Positions 16,466 to 25,700 of a stretch of DNA of 64,000 nucleotides are shown piece after piece. Location of the stretch: assembly GCF_946187725.1 (NCBI RefSeq), contig NZ_CAMHSK010000005.1:1-64000 (forward strand), written 5' to 3'. Each line of letters starts with the position of its first letter. The stretch's first letter is position 1. Source of the DNA: an uncultured Treponema sp. Lineage in GTDB: Bacteria; Spirochaetota; Spirochaetia; Treponematales; Treponemataceae. A program made the position numbers and the translations under genes. The notes beneath the pieces were generated by a model. That model was not told the origin of the DNA and ran no database searches. It saw only the letters and a list, made by a program, of their open reading frames with translations.

Positions 16466-17052
16466 GCTATTTGAAACGAAAACCTTGGTATCAGTATCTT
16501 TGGATTTGGTCAATTCTTTATTTTTCACTAGGATTTTTTAACATTCTTTTTGCATGGCTTGGAATGATTGATTTTATACTTCCGCTGATTTTTGCAATTG
16601 TTGGTGGAAACAAGTGGTTCTGCAACAATATGTGCGGGCGCGGTCAGCTTTTCAATTTACTCGGCTCATCACTCAAACTTTCACGGAATAAAACGACTCC
16701 GCGTGCAATCAGCTCAAAATGGTTCCGATATGGATTCCTAGTCTTCTTTTTGACGATGTTCGGCAACATGGTTTTCCAGACATGGCTTGTAGCAAGCGGA
16801 GCAAAAAATCTGCGTCAGGTGGTCAAACTCTTCTGGACTTTCCGCGTGCCCTGGAAATGGGCATATACGCCAGGATTGCTGCCCGAAAGCCTTAATTGGA
16901 TGGTTCAATTCAGTTATGGATTTTACAGTCTCATGCTGACTTCAACGCTCATCGGTTTGATTGTGATGGTTTTGTATAAGCCGCGAAGCTGGTGCACTTT
17001 CTGCCCGATGGGATGTATGACACAGAGTATTTGCAAACTCAAGCAGAAATAA
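16462..17052 (+). CDS. NapH-like 4Fe-4S membrane protein
   Basis: This 196-residue protein has four hydrophobic helices. Cys54 and Cys58 (CNNMCGRGQ) follow the second helix, and CTFCPMGCMTQ (Cys178, 181, 185) ends the last one, as in the NapH/RdxA/CcoG-type polyferredoxin membrane family. The start at 16462 follows GGGAGG and overlaps the ferredoxin stop codon (ATGA), implying coupled translation. An in-frame start 75 bases upstream lies inside the ferredoxin gene and is rejected. It likely passes electrons between a membrane donor and the small ferredoxin. The true substrate is unknown. Confidence 0.84.
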   Translation: MSYLKRKPWYQYLWIWSILYFSLGFFNILFAWLGMIDFILPLIFAIVGGNKWFCNNMCGRGQLFNLLGSSLKLSRNKTTPRAISSKWFRYGFLVFFLTMFGNMVFQTWLVASGAKNLRQVVKLFWTFRVPWKWAYTPGLLPESLNWMVQFSYGFYSLMLTSTLIGLIVMVLYKPRSWCTFCPMGCMTQSICKLKQK

Positions 17053-17054
17053 CG

Positions 17055-17153
17055 AACTCCGATTGCTTTGGCGTATTCGATGATGTCGTGGCGGTCGTGA
17101 AGATTCAATTTCTGGTAGATGGTGGTGAGCGAAAATTGTTTGCAACTGTGCAA
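17055..17153 (-). pseudogene. Relic of a LuxR-type regulator C-terminus
   Basis: On the minus strand this stretch reads SLTTIYQKLNLHDRHDIIEY then AKAIGVR. That matches the end of a LuxR/FixJ-type DNA-binding domain (IYQKL..xDRxxAIxYAxxxG). The upstream helix-turn-helix and receiver parts are missing and no start codon fits. Bases 17154-17270 show only short open stretches on both strands, so the whole gap appears to be decayed DNA. Confidence 0.6.
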
Positions 17154-17275
17154 GGAACAGCTCCGTTTGGAGATTCTACTAGTGCAAATATTGAGAACTC
17201 AAGTTTGAACTACAAATTTGAATGGCTATACCGTGCCGCAAAAAATCTATCTGCGCTCAACATATCCTAAGGTTG

Positions 17276-17317
17276 TGTGACAAAATCACATTACTTTCAG
17301 GATTCTTGTATTATAAT
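17276..17317 (+). promoter_or_regulatory. Crp/Fnr-type site and promoter of the C_GCAxxG_C_C gene
   Basis: TGTGA-N5-TCACA (17276-17290) is centred at 17283. TATAAT lies at 17312-17317, so transcription should start near 17324. The palindrome is then at about -41, the classical class II activator position. The spacer is 5, not the 6 of E. coli CRP. Confidence 0.6.
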
Positions 17318-17336
17318 ACGGACTTGAGGTATAAAC

Positions 17337-17726
17337 ATGACAATTGAAGAAAAGGCAGAAACAGCCGCTCAGTTTAAGCTTTCTGGTCAGTGCAACTGCT
17401 GTCAGGCGGTCGCAAAAGTGTTCGCTGATACCGTAAATGTCAGCGAAGAGAACTTGCATCAACTGGCTTCAGGATTTGCGGCAGGAATGGGCTGTATGGA
17501 AGCAACTTGCGGAGCACTCGTTGGCGCAAACATGATTCTGGGCTTGCGAACTGAAGGAAACGGCACAGTAAAGCAGAGCCGTGAACTTCTTTCAAAATTT
17601 CGTCAGAAATGCGGTGCCGTCACCTGCAAGGACTTAAAAGGTGCTTCTACAGGTAAAGTACTCTGCGAATGTGACGACTGCGTAAGAAATGCAGTGCGTT
17701 CACTTGGCGAAATCCTCGGAGAATAA
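17337..17726 (+). CDS. C_GCAxxG_C_C family (probable redox) protein
   Basis: This 129-residue protein has the conserved cysteine pattern of the family: Cys19, 21, 22 (GQCNCCQAV), then GCMEATCGALVGAN (Cys53, 58), then further cysteines in the KCGAVTCKDLKG and CECDDCV segments. Members are thought to bind a metal or Fe-S cluster and often sit with redox genes. TTGAGG precedes the ATG. The promoter has a well-placed Crp/Fnr-type site, and the regulator gene is 1.1 kb upstream, so these genes may form a small redox regulon. Confidence 0.85.
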   Translation: MTIEEKAETAAQFKLSGQCNCCQAVAKVFADTVNVSEENLHQLASGFAAGMGCMEATCGALVGANMILGLRTEGNGTVKQSRELLSKFRQKCGAVTCKDLKGASTGKVLCECDDCVRNAVRSLGEILGE

Positions 17727-17753
17727 GACTTTCAAATTCTTAATTTTCTCTTA

Positions 17754-18178
17754 AACCCATACTACGGCCTTGCAAAATGGAATGACTATGTATACAGCAC
17801 CAATCCAGAATTCGGAAACCACGGCTGGACAGAAGTTCAGGTTAACGGTCAAAAAATTCTCCTAGATGTGACATGGTCAAAAATGGATTCAAAATCAACA
17901 AAATGGAATTTTCTGACCAGATTGTTGTTGGCGAAACCTGTAAGTTCAATTTCTCTATTCCATCAGGAATTCTTTGGGCAACCTTCAACGGAACTGATCT
18001 TGGTGATGTTACCAACGGACAAGATTTTGAGATTTCTTGTCTCGAACCGGGCACCGTCACTTTCTACTACGCGCTTCCAGGTCAGAATCAGGGCTGGTCA
18101 CTTATTTCTTATAAAGTTACCAGTTCTCGTTCAGCACCACAGGAAAACGCGGCAAGAGCAGCTTTTGCAAGCTACTAA
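17754..18178 (+). pseudogene. Truncated, frameshifted transglutaminase-like protein fragment
   Basis: From 17754 one frame reads NPYYGLAKWNDYVYSTNPEF and then HGWTEVQVNGQKILLDVTWS, the His/Asp region of a transglutaminase-like domain. There is no start codon and the catalytic Cys part is missing. At the A-run 17879-17883 the coherent reading moves to another frame (NGFKINKMEFSDQIVVGETC onwards) and continues to a stop at 18178. One additional A would join both parts. The remnant overlaps the end of the next convergent gene by four bases. Confidence 0.72.
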
Positions 18179-19221
18179 AATCCTGCTTTGATTTCTTCAA
18201 GCACTTTCAAATCAGCAGTTGCATCTTCTAGCGGCGAGACAAGTTCGCTCTTTCCGTCCAGAAAATCAACTGCGTTTTGAATCATACCGCTGAAATAACC
18301 TGTCTTTTTCGGGAACTTGATTTTCTGCTTCGTGAGTGAGTAAAATCCTGTATAAAGTTTTGACTCCTCACGCTTGTAGAATTCGGCAATTCCGTTTCCA
18401 ATAACGATTTTACCGAGAGTTCCCAAAATCTCAATTCTGAATTCAAAAAATTTACTTCTTCCGCTCATTTTTACCGTGACTTCTGGAATTACGCCAAAAG
18501 AGCTGGCAACCCCCTGATAATGAGCAGAAAAATTCCTGACAATCCCTTTTTCGTCCTTATGAACACCCGTAACAATCGGCTTCTCCAGTCTGGCATCAAG
18601 CAAAAACTGAACTATGTCCACAAGATGCGTTCCATCATGAAGCAAAGAATAGGCGCCATCTTTTTCAAATTCTTCACCATAAATCCGAAGTCCTGAATCC
18701 AATTCTCCGCTTACAGACTGAATCTCGCCTATTTCTTTTATCAAATTAACTACCGATAGATAGTCTTTTGCAAACCTGCGCTCATGATTCACCATAACGG
18801 GAACACCACATTCTACTGCCTTAGCACGAATTATTTCAGCTTCATCCGAATTGAGTGCAACAGGCTTTTCAAGAATCACTAACCGAGGTTTATATTCAAT
18901 CGCTTTAAGGCATTCCTCAAGATGATGGTCTTCGTTTACAGCCACCGTAATTATATCAAGGCATGTCACATTTTCATAAAGTTCTTCGCTGGTAGGAAAA
19001 ACAAGCGTAAATTCATTTTTGCGGTGATGTTTTTTCACATATTTTCGCCATGATTCAAGATTTTCTTCATCAGTGTCAGCAGCGGCAATCAGGCTGATTC
19101 GTTTGTTATTCAAAAGTGCCATAGTATGACTAGCCGGCTGCTCCCGTTTTTTATCAAAACCAAGCGTAAAACCGATTCTTCCAGTTCCAACAATCGCGGC
19201 ATAATATCGTTTTTCTTCCAT
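18175..19221 (-). CDS. Gfo/Idh/MocA-family oxidoreductase
   Basis: The 348 residues have an N-terminal Rossmann domain (AAIVGTGRIGFTLG) and the family's EKPVALNSDEA motif, followed by the C-terminal alpha/beta domain with a conserved LLHDGTHLVDIVQFLL segment holding the likely catalytic His. Members are NAD(P)-dependent dehydrogenases of sugars, inositols or related compounds. The substrate cannot be deduced. No Shine-Dalgarno is clear before the ATG at 19221. The gene is divergent from mrp and is transcribed alone. Confidence 0.85.
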   Translation of the reverse strand: MEEKRYYAAIVGTGRIGFTLGFDKKREQPASHTMALLNNKRISLIAAADTDEENLESWRKYVKKHHRKNEFTLVFPTSEELYENVTCLDIITVAVNEDHHLEECLKAIEYKPRLVILEKPVALNSDEAEIIRAKAVECGVPVMVNHERRFAKDYLSVVNLIKEIGEIQSVSGELDSGLRIYGEEFEKDGAYSLLHDGTHLVDIVQFLLDARLEKPIVTGVHKDEKGIVRNFSAHYQGVASSFGVIPEVTVKMSGRSKFFEFRIEILGTLGKIVIGNGIAEFYKREESKLYTGFYSLTKQKIKFPKKTGYFSGMIQNAVDFLDGKSELVSPLEDATADLKVLEEIKAGF

Positions 19222-19244
19222 ATAATATTTATCGGCGAATTACT

Positions 19245-19273
19245 TTGACTTATGGCAAAAATTTTATTATCTT
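19245..19273 (+). promoter_or_regulatory. Promoter of mrp
   Basis: TTGACT (19245-19250), 17 bases, TATCTT (19268-19273). It lies 28 bases before the ATG at 19302, which has an AGAGG ribosome binding site. Confidence 0.6.
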
Positions 19274-19301
19274 TATTGCATCACTATTTAGAGGTACTTA
19301 A

Positions 19302-20123
19302 ATGTCTGAAGAATGTACTCATGATTGTTCAAGCTGTGGTTCAAACTGTAAATCAAAAGATTTGCGAGCCACTCTCCGTGAAGGCAGTTGTGTTAAAAAA
19401 GTTATAGGTGTTGTTTCAGGAAAGGGCGGGGTTGGAAAATCGCTCGTCACAGCTTTGCTTGCTTCAAAAATGCGAAAAGCCGGATTCAAATCGGCAGTTC
19501 TGGATGCTGACATCACTGGCCCGTCAATTCCAACAAGTTTTGGTGTAACAGGTGACAGAGCCGAAGGTGACAAATCAGGTGCAATTTATCCAATCAAAAC
19601 AAAATCAGGAATCCAGCTGATGAGCATGAATTTTCTTCTCGAAAAAGAAACTGATCCTGTTTTGTGGCGCGGTCCTGTAATTGCTGGCGCAGTAAGGCAA
19701 TTTTGGACGGATGTCGTCTGGAGCGATGTTGATTTTATGTTCGTTGACATGCCTCCTGGAACAGGCGATGTTCCACTCACGGTTTTCCAGTCGCTTCCAG
19801 TCGATGGAATCATCGTTGTTTCATCTCCTCAGCAACTCGTCCGCGTAATTGTCGAAAAGGCAGTCCGAATGGCCGAAATGATGAAAGTTCCAATCATCGG
19901 TCTTGTAGAAAACATGAGCTATGTCAAATGCCCCAACTGCAACGAAGAAATTCAGGTATTTGGTGAAAGCAACATAAACGGAATCGCAAAAGATTACGGT
20001 ATTCCTGTTCTTGCCCGAATCCCAATGAGTGCGGATATTTCAACAGCCATCGATGAAGGTGATGTTGAAAGGCTAGATGCAGAATTCCTGGACGCAGCAG
20101 AGGCGTTAATTAAAAATTTGTAA
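19302..20123 (+). CDS. mrp: Mrp/ApbC-type P-loop Fe-S cluster carrier
   Basis: This 273-residue protein starts with a cysteine-rich tail (ECTHDCSSCGSNCKSKD), as in NBP35-like members. It has the deviant Walker A GKGGVGKS (40-47), the DxDITGPS switch, and VDMPPGTGD. The CPNC motif (about 209-212) is the bridging Fe-S cluster ligand site. It carries 4Fe-4S clusters to target enzymes in the cytoplasm. Fermentative Fe-S enzymes and the ferredoxins nearby are reasonable clients. The gene is single, with its own promoter, and is followed by repeat copy C. Confidence 0.93.
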   Translation: MSEECTHDCSSCGSNCKSKDLRATLREGSCVKKVIGVVSGKGGVGKSLVTALLASKMRKAGFKSAVLDADITGPSIPTSFGVTGDRAEGDKSGAIYPIKTKSGIQLMSMNFLLEKETDPVLWRGPVIAGAVRQFWTDVVWSDVDFMFVDMPPGTGDVPLTVFQSLPVDGIIVVSSPQQLVRVIVEKAVRMAEMMKVPIIGLVENMSYVKCPNCNEEIQVFGESNINGIAKDYGIPVLARIPMSADISTAIDEGDVERLDAEFLDAAEALIKNL

Positions 20124-20139
20124 TTAGCAAAGAGCGATT

Positions 20140-20300
20140 ATGTGGGGGGAAGTCTCCCCCTCGCTCCAAAGCAGAGCTTTTCCGCTACCCCTTCTCCTAA
20201 GGTAGGGAGCCGTTCGCGAAAGCGAAAAAACTCGTGAGACGAGTTTTTAGGCGAGTCTTGGTGAAGGCTGTGCCTGAACCCAAGCCCCTTAAAATCCCCA
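20140..20300. repeat. GC-rich dispersed repeat, copy C, with terminator-like hairpin
   Basis: The stretch 20124-20313 holds no gene. It contains GGGGGA/TCCCCC inverted arms, a TTCGCGAAAGCGAA palindromic word, and a ten-pair hairpin AAAAACTCGT-GAG-ACGAGTTTTT (20226-20248) that could terminate mrp transcription. Confidence 0.55.
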
Positions 20301-20313
20301 ATTTGGATAATCT

Positions 20314-21330
20314 ATGAAATTACTTCTTGCTCCAATGGATGCGATTACGCACCAGGCTTTTAGAAATCTTGTCGGCCGTTTCGGTGGCTGTGACGAGTAT
20401 TTCAATGAAATGATTAATGCTTCCTCGCTTCTTAGTTTTGGTGCCTGGGAAAAATACTATCTGCTTGACGGTCCTGAACCAGAAAAGCTTGTCTGGCAGC
20501 TTACAGACAAAAACGGCTCAAAAATGGCAGAGGCAGCAGCTTTTCTCGCACAGAAAAACGGCATCGGAATCGACCTGAACATGGGCTGTTCTGCCCCCCA
20601 AATCGCAAAAACTGGAGCAGGAATCGCCTGGATGACAAAGCCTGTCGAAGAAACCGCAGACATGGTTCGTAAAGTCAAATCCGTAATTGAGAATGCCGCA
20701 AAAGACGGCTCCAAGGCAAAAAGACTTTCTGTAAAACTCCGTCTGGGCGATGAATCCTACACCGAAGAAAAACTTCATGATTTTTGCGGCATGTTAATCA
20801 GCGAAGGCGTTCAAATGATTACGCTGCATGCACGCACGCAAAAGCAAAAACACTCAAGGCCTTCAAACTGGCATGCCGTTGAAAATCTCGCACTTCGATT
20901 TCCTGAAATTCCCGTGATTCTCAATGGAGATGTAAAAGACAGGGCAAGTTTTGAAGCTGCAAAAAATACGGCTCCTCACGCGCAGGGAATCATGATTGCA
21001 ACAGCTGCCGTACAGAAACCATGGATTTTCGCTCAACTTTCAAAGCTTTCTGATTCAGAAAATTCTCCCTCATCACAAACAGAACAAAACAAAACCATCA
21101 ATTGCAAGGAACTGGCTCTTCAGTTCATTGATGATGTAGAAAAATACCAGCCTAAAGAATTCTGGAAAACCCGACTCCAGAGATTTTTTGCATACTACTG
21201 CCTGAATTTTAGCTTCGGACATTATTTCCAGACATCTATGCTCAACGCAAAAGACAACGATGACGCAAGGGTCAGAATTCACGAATACTTCGAGAAATGC
21301 AAAAACGATAGTACCGCTATCATTTTCTAA
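20314..21330 (+). CDS. dus: tRNA-dihydrouridine synthase (Dus family)
   Basis: These 338 residues form an FMN-binding TIM barrel with APMDAITHQAFR near the start, the Dus signature DLNMGCSAP with catalytic Cys92, and the later ITLHARTQKQKHSRPSNW and PVILNGDVKD motifs. The enzyme reduces specific uridines of tRNA to dihydrouridine. The subgroup (DusA, B or C) is not clear; length and the NMGCSAP word suit a DusB-like member. No good ribosome binding site precedes the ATG, and repeat copy C lies immediately upstream. Confidence 0.92.
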   Translation: MKLLLAPMDAITHQAFRNLVGRFGGCDEYFNEMINASSLLSFGAWEKYYLLDGPEPEKLVWQLTDKNGSKMAEAAAFLAQKNGIGIDLNMGCSAPQIAKTGAGIAWMTKPVEETADMVRKVKSVIENAAKDGSKAKRLSVKLRLGDESYTEEKLHDFCGMLISEGVQMITLHARTQKQKHSRPSNWHAVENLALRFPEIPVILNGDVKDRASFEAAKNTAPHAQGIMIATAAVQKPWIFAQLSKLSDSENSPSSQTEQNKTINCKELALQFIDDVEKYQPKEFWKTRLQRFFAYYCLNFSFGHYFQTSMLNAKDNDDARVRIHEYFEKCKNDSTAIIF

Positions 21331-21371
21331 ATTTTTATATTGAAATATTTTCTATTTATGTTAAAATACTA

Positions 21372-21380
21372 TGTTATAAT
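21372..21380 (+). promoter_or_regulatory. Extended -10 promoter
   Basis: TGTTATAAT, 24 bases before the ATG at 21405, with AGGGAG as ribosome binding site in a normal leader. Confidence 0.65.
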
Positions 21381-21404
21381 CAAATAAATAATAGGGAGTA
21401 TCTC

Positions 21405-22229
21405 ATGAAAGTAAAGATTCTTTTCGCTTTTTCACTTTTTCTTGCAACTTTTGGCCTTTCCGCACAAACAGCAAAAGAGATTGCTACAATTTTCTGTGAT
21501 TTGGACCGTGTTCCTGATTACAACTATTCCAGCCTAAGCCTGGAAAATATTGAGCCAAACGGCAAATCAGAAACAATTGAAATTTTGCAATATGGTGGCG
21601 GCGACAATGGCCTCAAGAATGTTGCTTTTGATTTTAGGGCTCCTGCCAGTGTAAAAGGTATGCGAGTTCTCCAGCTCGAAAAAGTCAAAAAAGCTGATGA
21701 CCGCTGGGTTTTCCTTCCAAAATTGCGTCAGGCTCGCCGAATTCCAATGACCGAGCGAACAAAATCTTTCGGCGGCACAGAATTAACTTACAACGACATG
21801 ACTGTCCGAAACGAAGACGAAGATGATAATGTCATCCTCGATGCCAATGCCAAAATCACTGTAAACGGTACGACATACAACTGCTGGAAAATGAAGTCAA
21901 CCCCGTACAAACGAAGCGAAGTTGAATATCATTACAGAGTTTCATGGTTCGACAAAAAAAGTTATGTTCCTGTCCGAATCGAATATTTCGACTCTAAAGA
22001 CAAAATGATTAAGACCTACGAGTGCACCAAACTCGAAATGGTCAAAGGCGTTACCGGCATTGAATACCCGCTCCGCCGCTCAAATATCATCACAAATCTT
22101 GTTACCGGCCGCAAAACAATTGCTACAGTAAAAGATTTTGTTTTTGACGAGCAGATTTCTTCCGCTTACTTTACACAGCACTGGCTCACAACAGGAAAAG
22201 CTCCAAAAGTCAAGGGAATTAAGCAGTAA
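21405..22229 (+). CDS. Outer-membrane lipoprotein-sorting (LolA/LolB-fold) protein
   Basis: This 274-residue protein has a cleavable signal peptide (MKVKILFAFSLFLATFGLSA). The body matches the outer membrane lipoprotein-sorting family found in spirochaetes and deltaproteobacteria: VKGMRVLQLEKVKKADDRW, FLPKLRQARRIP, SFGGTELTYNDM and the closing ISSAYFTQHWL. These fold as half-barrels that bind lipid or lipoprotein. It is periplasmic; its cargo is unknown. It is monocistronic, with a good promoter. Confidence 0.84.
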   Translation: MKVKILFAFSLFLATFGLSAQTAKEIATIFCDLDRVPDYNYSSLSLENIEPNGKSETIEILQYGGGDNGLKNVAFDFRAPASVKGMRVLQLEKVKKADDRWVFLPKLRQARRIPMTERTKSFGGTELTYNDMTVRNEDEDDNVILDANAKITVNGTTYNCWKMKSTPYKRSEVEYHYRVSWFDKKSYVPVRIEYFDSKDKMIKTYECTKLEMVKGVTGIEYPLRRSNIITNLVTGRKTIATVKDFVFDEQISSAYFTQHWLTTGKAPKVKGIKQ

Positions 22230-22258
22230 ATTTGTACGATTAAGACAAATTTAACAAC

Positions 22259-22287
22259 TTGCAAATAAAATTTTTTTTTGATATATT
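22259..22287 (+). promoter_or_regulatory. Promoter of the CBM48 gene
   Basis: TTGCAA (22259-22264), 17 bases, TATATT (22282-22287), then a leader with AAAGGGGC before the ATG at 22321. Confidence 0.65.
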
Positions 22288-22320
22288 ATAAACATCTATT
22301 CAAAAAAAAGGGGCTTTATC

Positions 22321-22629
22321 ATGGCTTTGAAAAAATCTTACTCTAAAGACAAGAAAACTTGCAATGTAACTTTTACTGTATCTCCTGAGGCAGCACAGGG
22401 AGCTAAAACAGTAACTATCGCCGGAGATTTCAATAGCTGGAGCAGCACAGAAACTCCTCTCAAAAAGGGCAAAGACGGTTCTTTCTCTGTCAAACTTGCA
22501 CTCGAGTCAGGAAAAGAATATCAGTTCCGATACCTTCTTGACGGAACCCGTTGGGAAAATGACTGGGCTGCTGACAAATATATTCCAGCACCATTCAGTT
22601 CAACAGACAATTCTGTAGTTCTTTGCTAG
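22321..22629 (+). CDS. Stand-alone CBM48 / glycogen-binding-like domain protein
   Basis: This 102-residue protein is a single immunoglobulin-like domain: VTIAGDFNSWSSTETPLKK, then a FSVKLALESGKEYQFRYLLDG strand pair and WENDWAADKYIP. These are the hallmarks of CBM48/AMPK1-type alpha-glucan-binding modules, normally fused to branching enzymes. Here it stands alone, with no signal peptide and with its own promoter and terminator. A cytoplasmic glycogen-binding or adaptor role is possible. Similar single-domain proteins occur in treponemes. Confidence 0.85.
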   Translation: MALKKSYSKDKKTCNVTFTVSPEAAQGAKTVTIAGDFNSWSSTETPLKKGKDGSFSVKLALESGKEYQFRYLLDGTRWENDWAADKYIPAPFSSTDNSVVLC

Positions 22630-22643
22630 TTTCTATTTTATAT

Positions 22644-22678
22644 TAAAAAAAGGCACTCACAATCGAGTGCCTTTTTTT
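22644..22678. terminator. Bidirectional terminator between CBM48 gene and ftsK
   Basis: GGCACTC (22652-22658) pairs with GAGTGCC (22665-22671), with an A-run before and a T-run after. It can end both the CBM48 gene and the converging ftsK. Confidence 0.9.
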
Positions 22679-22700
22679 GTTTTATCATGGGATGTGTTTA

Positions 22701-25700
22701 TCATGGAATGTGAATTACTTCGCGGGGTTTGCTTCCATTTGAAGGACCTACAATTCCACGAGCTTCCATATCTTCAACCAGACGAGCCGCGCGGTTATAA
22801 CCGATTTTCAGACGGCGCTGAATATAACTTGCACTTGCTTTGCCAGCCTGAACAACAATTTGTAATGCCTGATCATAAAGCGGATCTTCGCCATCACTGA
22901 ACAAGCCCGGCTCATCATCAACATCTTCATCATCATCTACGAAAATCTCATCATCGATATAGTCAGGGCCGCCAAATGTTTTAACATAGTTTACAACATT
23001 TTCAACTTCATTATCACTGACGAGAGTTCCCTGAATTCGTGTCGGTATCGGATTGACTGCCGAAGTATACAGCATATCGCCTTTTCCAAGCAATTTTTCT
23101 GCTCCAACACTATCAATAATGATATTCGAGTCTGTACGGCTTGCAACCATGAATGCAATTCGGCTCGGAATATTTGCCTTAATCAGACCCGTAATGACAT
23201 TTACTGACGGACGCTGTGTTGCAAGAACAAGATGAATACCAACAGCACGACTCATTGCGGTAAGACGGGCAACATTTGTTTCAAGCTCTTTTCCACTTGT
23301 TGCCATCAAATCCGCAAACTCATCTATAATTACAACGATATACGGTAATTTTTCTGTCGCAATATTTCTTTCACGAATTCTCGTGTTGTAATTAACGATA
23401 TCACGGACTCCCATTCCATCAAGAAGGGCATAGCGTCTTTCCATTTCACAGATACAATACTGCAAAACCTGCAAAGCCCGTTTCGGTTCTGTAACAACCG
23501 GAGTAAGAAGATGAGGAATGTCATTATAGAGTTTCAGCTCAACAACTTTCGGGTCGACCATTATCAATTTGACATCGTTCGGAGAGCGATTGTACAAAAT
23601 CGAAAGAATGATAGAGTTTACGCAGACAGATTTTCCTGCACCAGTCGCACCAGCAATCAAAAGGTGAGGGGTTTTTGCAATATCGATAATCTGTGACTGA
23701 CCAGAAATGTCTTTTCCCAAAATGACCGGAATCGACATCTTTTTGAATTCCGGCAAGTCCTGCTCAATAATCTCACGGAACGATACAACAGCACGCTCTT
23801 TGTTCGGAATTTCAATACCGACCGCATGACGACCTGGAATCGGAGCAACAATACGAACTGATTTAGCCGCAAGTGCAAGGGCAATATTATCCTGCAGGTT
23901 TACGATTTTGCTCAATTTTACGCCAGGAGCTGGCAGAAGCTCAAACATCGTAACGACAGGGCCCTTTCGAATACCAGTAACTTCGGCTTCAATACCGAAT
24001 TCATTCAAAGTGCGCTTGAGGTTTTCTCCGGCCATTTTTGTCTCATCATCAATGCGCCAATACTCTTCATTTTCAAATTTTTCGAGCAAATCTGTAGGGA
24101 TTTTATAATTTGCCAACTTACGGTAGTTAGGTTTTTCAGTCTCTACAGCTTTTTTCTCTTCTTCCTGTGCTTTCTGAGTCTCTTCAACTTCTGCTTCCGA
24201 AATTACATCCGGTGCTTCGATTTCATCATCAAAATCAATGTCATTTATTTCGTCTATCTGACCGAGAATTTCTTCATCGTTTTCATCCGAACTCTCTAAA
24301 TCATTTTCATCAAGAGTTTCGTCTTCCTCAAACTCAGAAGTTTCATCAAATTCTTCAGCGACAGTTTCTTCATCATCCTCATCTTCATAAGGATTTCCAT
24401 CGGCATCAACTACAGGCTTTGCTGTCGGATCAAATTCGTAATCTTCAAAAGTAGTCTCTGCATCATCTTCAAGAATAGGCTCCGGCTGATACAGTGAATC
24501 TTTGGCAACCGGTGCAGCCTGATTCTTAATCACTGGATTTGCGGCGGCATCCGCTTCCATTTGAGAAAAAATATCTTCTACACCGAGAGGATTTCCGCTT
24601 CCATCTGATTCCGCAGTTTCATCAGGATTTTTTTCGGCAATGTCTTCGATGTTAATGTATTCTGCAGGATTTTCTTCTATTTTCGATTCAATTTCTGCAT
24701 TTTCAAACTGAGGTTCTTCGTTTGGAATCGGCTCAAAATCCGGCTCGTCAGAAAATTCATCAAAATCTTCAAAACTTACAGGCTGAGCGTCACTCATTTC
24801 ATCGTATTCGCTCTGGAAATCTTCTGCATTGACTGGAAGTTCTTCTTCTTCAATAGGATTAAATTCTGTTTCTTCCTCAGAAAGTTCCGGTTCGGCATTT
24901 CCAGCAACTTCTTCCTCTGGTTCAGAAATTTCAGATTCGAAAAATTCTGTCTCCATAATTTCAGGAACGCTTGGAGCAGAAGAATCTTCAGTCTCTTCAT
25001 GAGCTTCTTCAGATTCAGGAACTACCTCTGGCTCATCAAAATCTTCTGGCTCAGAAGCAACTTCCGGTTCCGTAAATTCTTCGCTTTCGCCTGGAACCTC
25101 TTCACCTTGAGGAATTGCTTCAGGTTCAACAAGTTCATCTGTGCCTTCTTCAATCTTTTCTGATTCTGGTTCAAAGGCTTCTTTCGAAACGACCGGCTCT
25201 TCTTCAATAAGTGTCGAATCTTCAACCAAAGTATCTTCATCATCAGAGTTTTTCAGTTCGGCTTCCTGAGACTTTTCCTGCTCATCAAAAATATGCTCAA
25301 AAGGTGATGGTTCTTCCGGCACTTTAGGCTCCGCAAAATCGTCATCCCCAAGCAAATCTTCTTCATTCACAGTTTCTGGCAGAACGGCATTTTCATCAAA
25401 ATCTTCATGCTCAATAATTGTCGGATCTTCGCTAACCGTCGCTTCTTCCGAATTAGATTCCGCAGGTTTTCCGTCATTAATCAAATCTTTTAGAAGTTCT
25501 TTCTGCTGAAGGAAAATTTTGTCATTTGAAAGATCAAGTGTTTCTTCTTCGTCAGAATAATCTTCATCATCTTCGTCACTGCCATCATCAAAGATTCGCT
25601 CTTCCTCGTCTTCAACAGCAGTTTCGGGAAGCTCATTGAATTCCTTTCCCTCAGAGAAAGAATTTTCGAGCACATCACCCAAGATAGACAGCAAAAGGTA

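Noticed and set aside
16992-17270. A 92-codon plus-strand frame after the NapH-like gene
   Set aside because: It starts inside the NapH-like gene, lies opposite the LuxR relic, has no ribosome binding site and no family resemblance.
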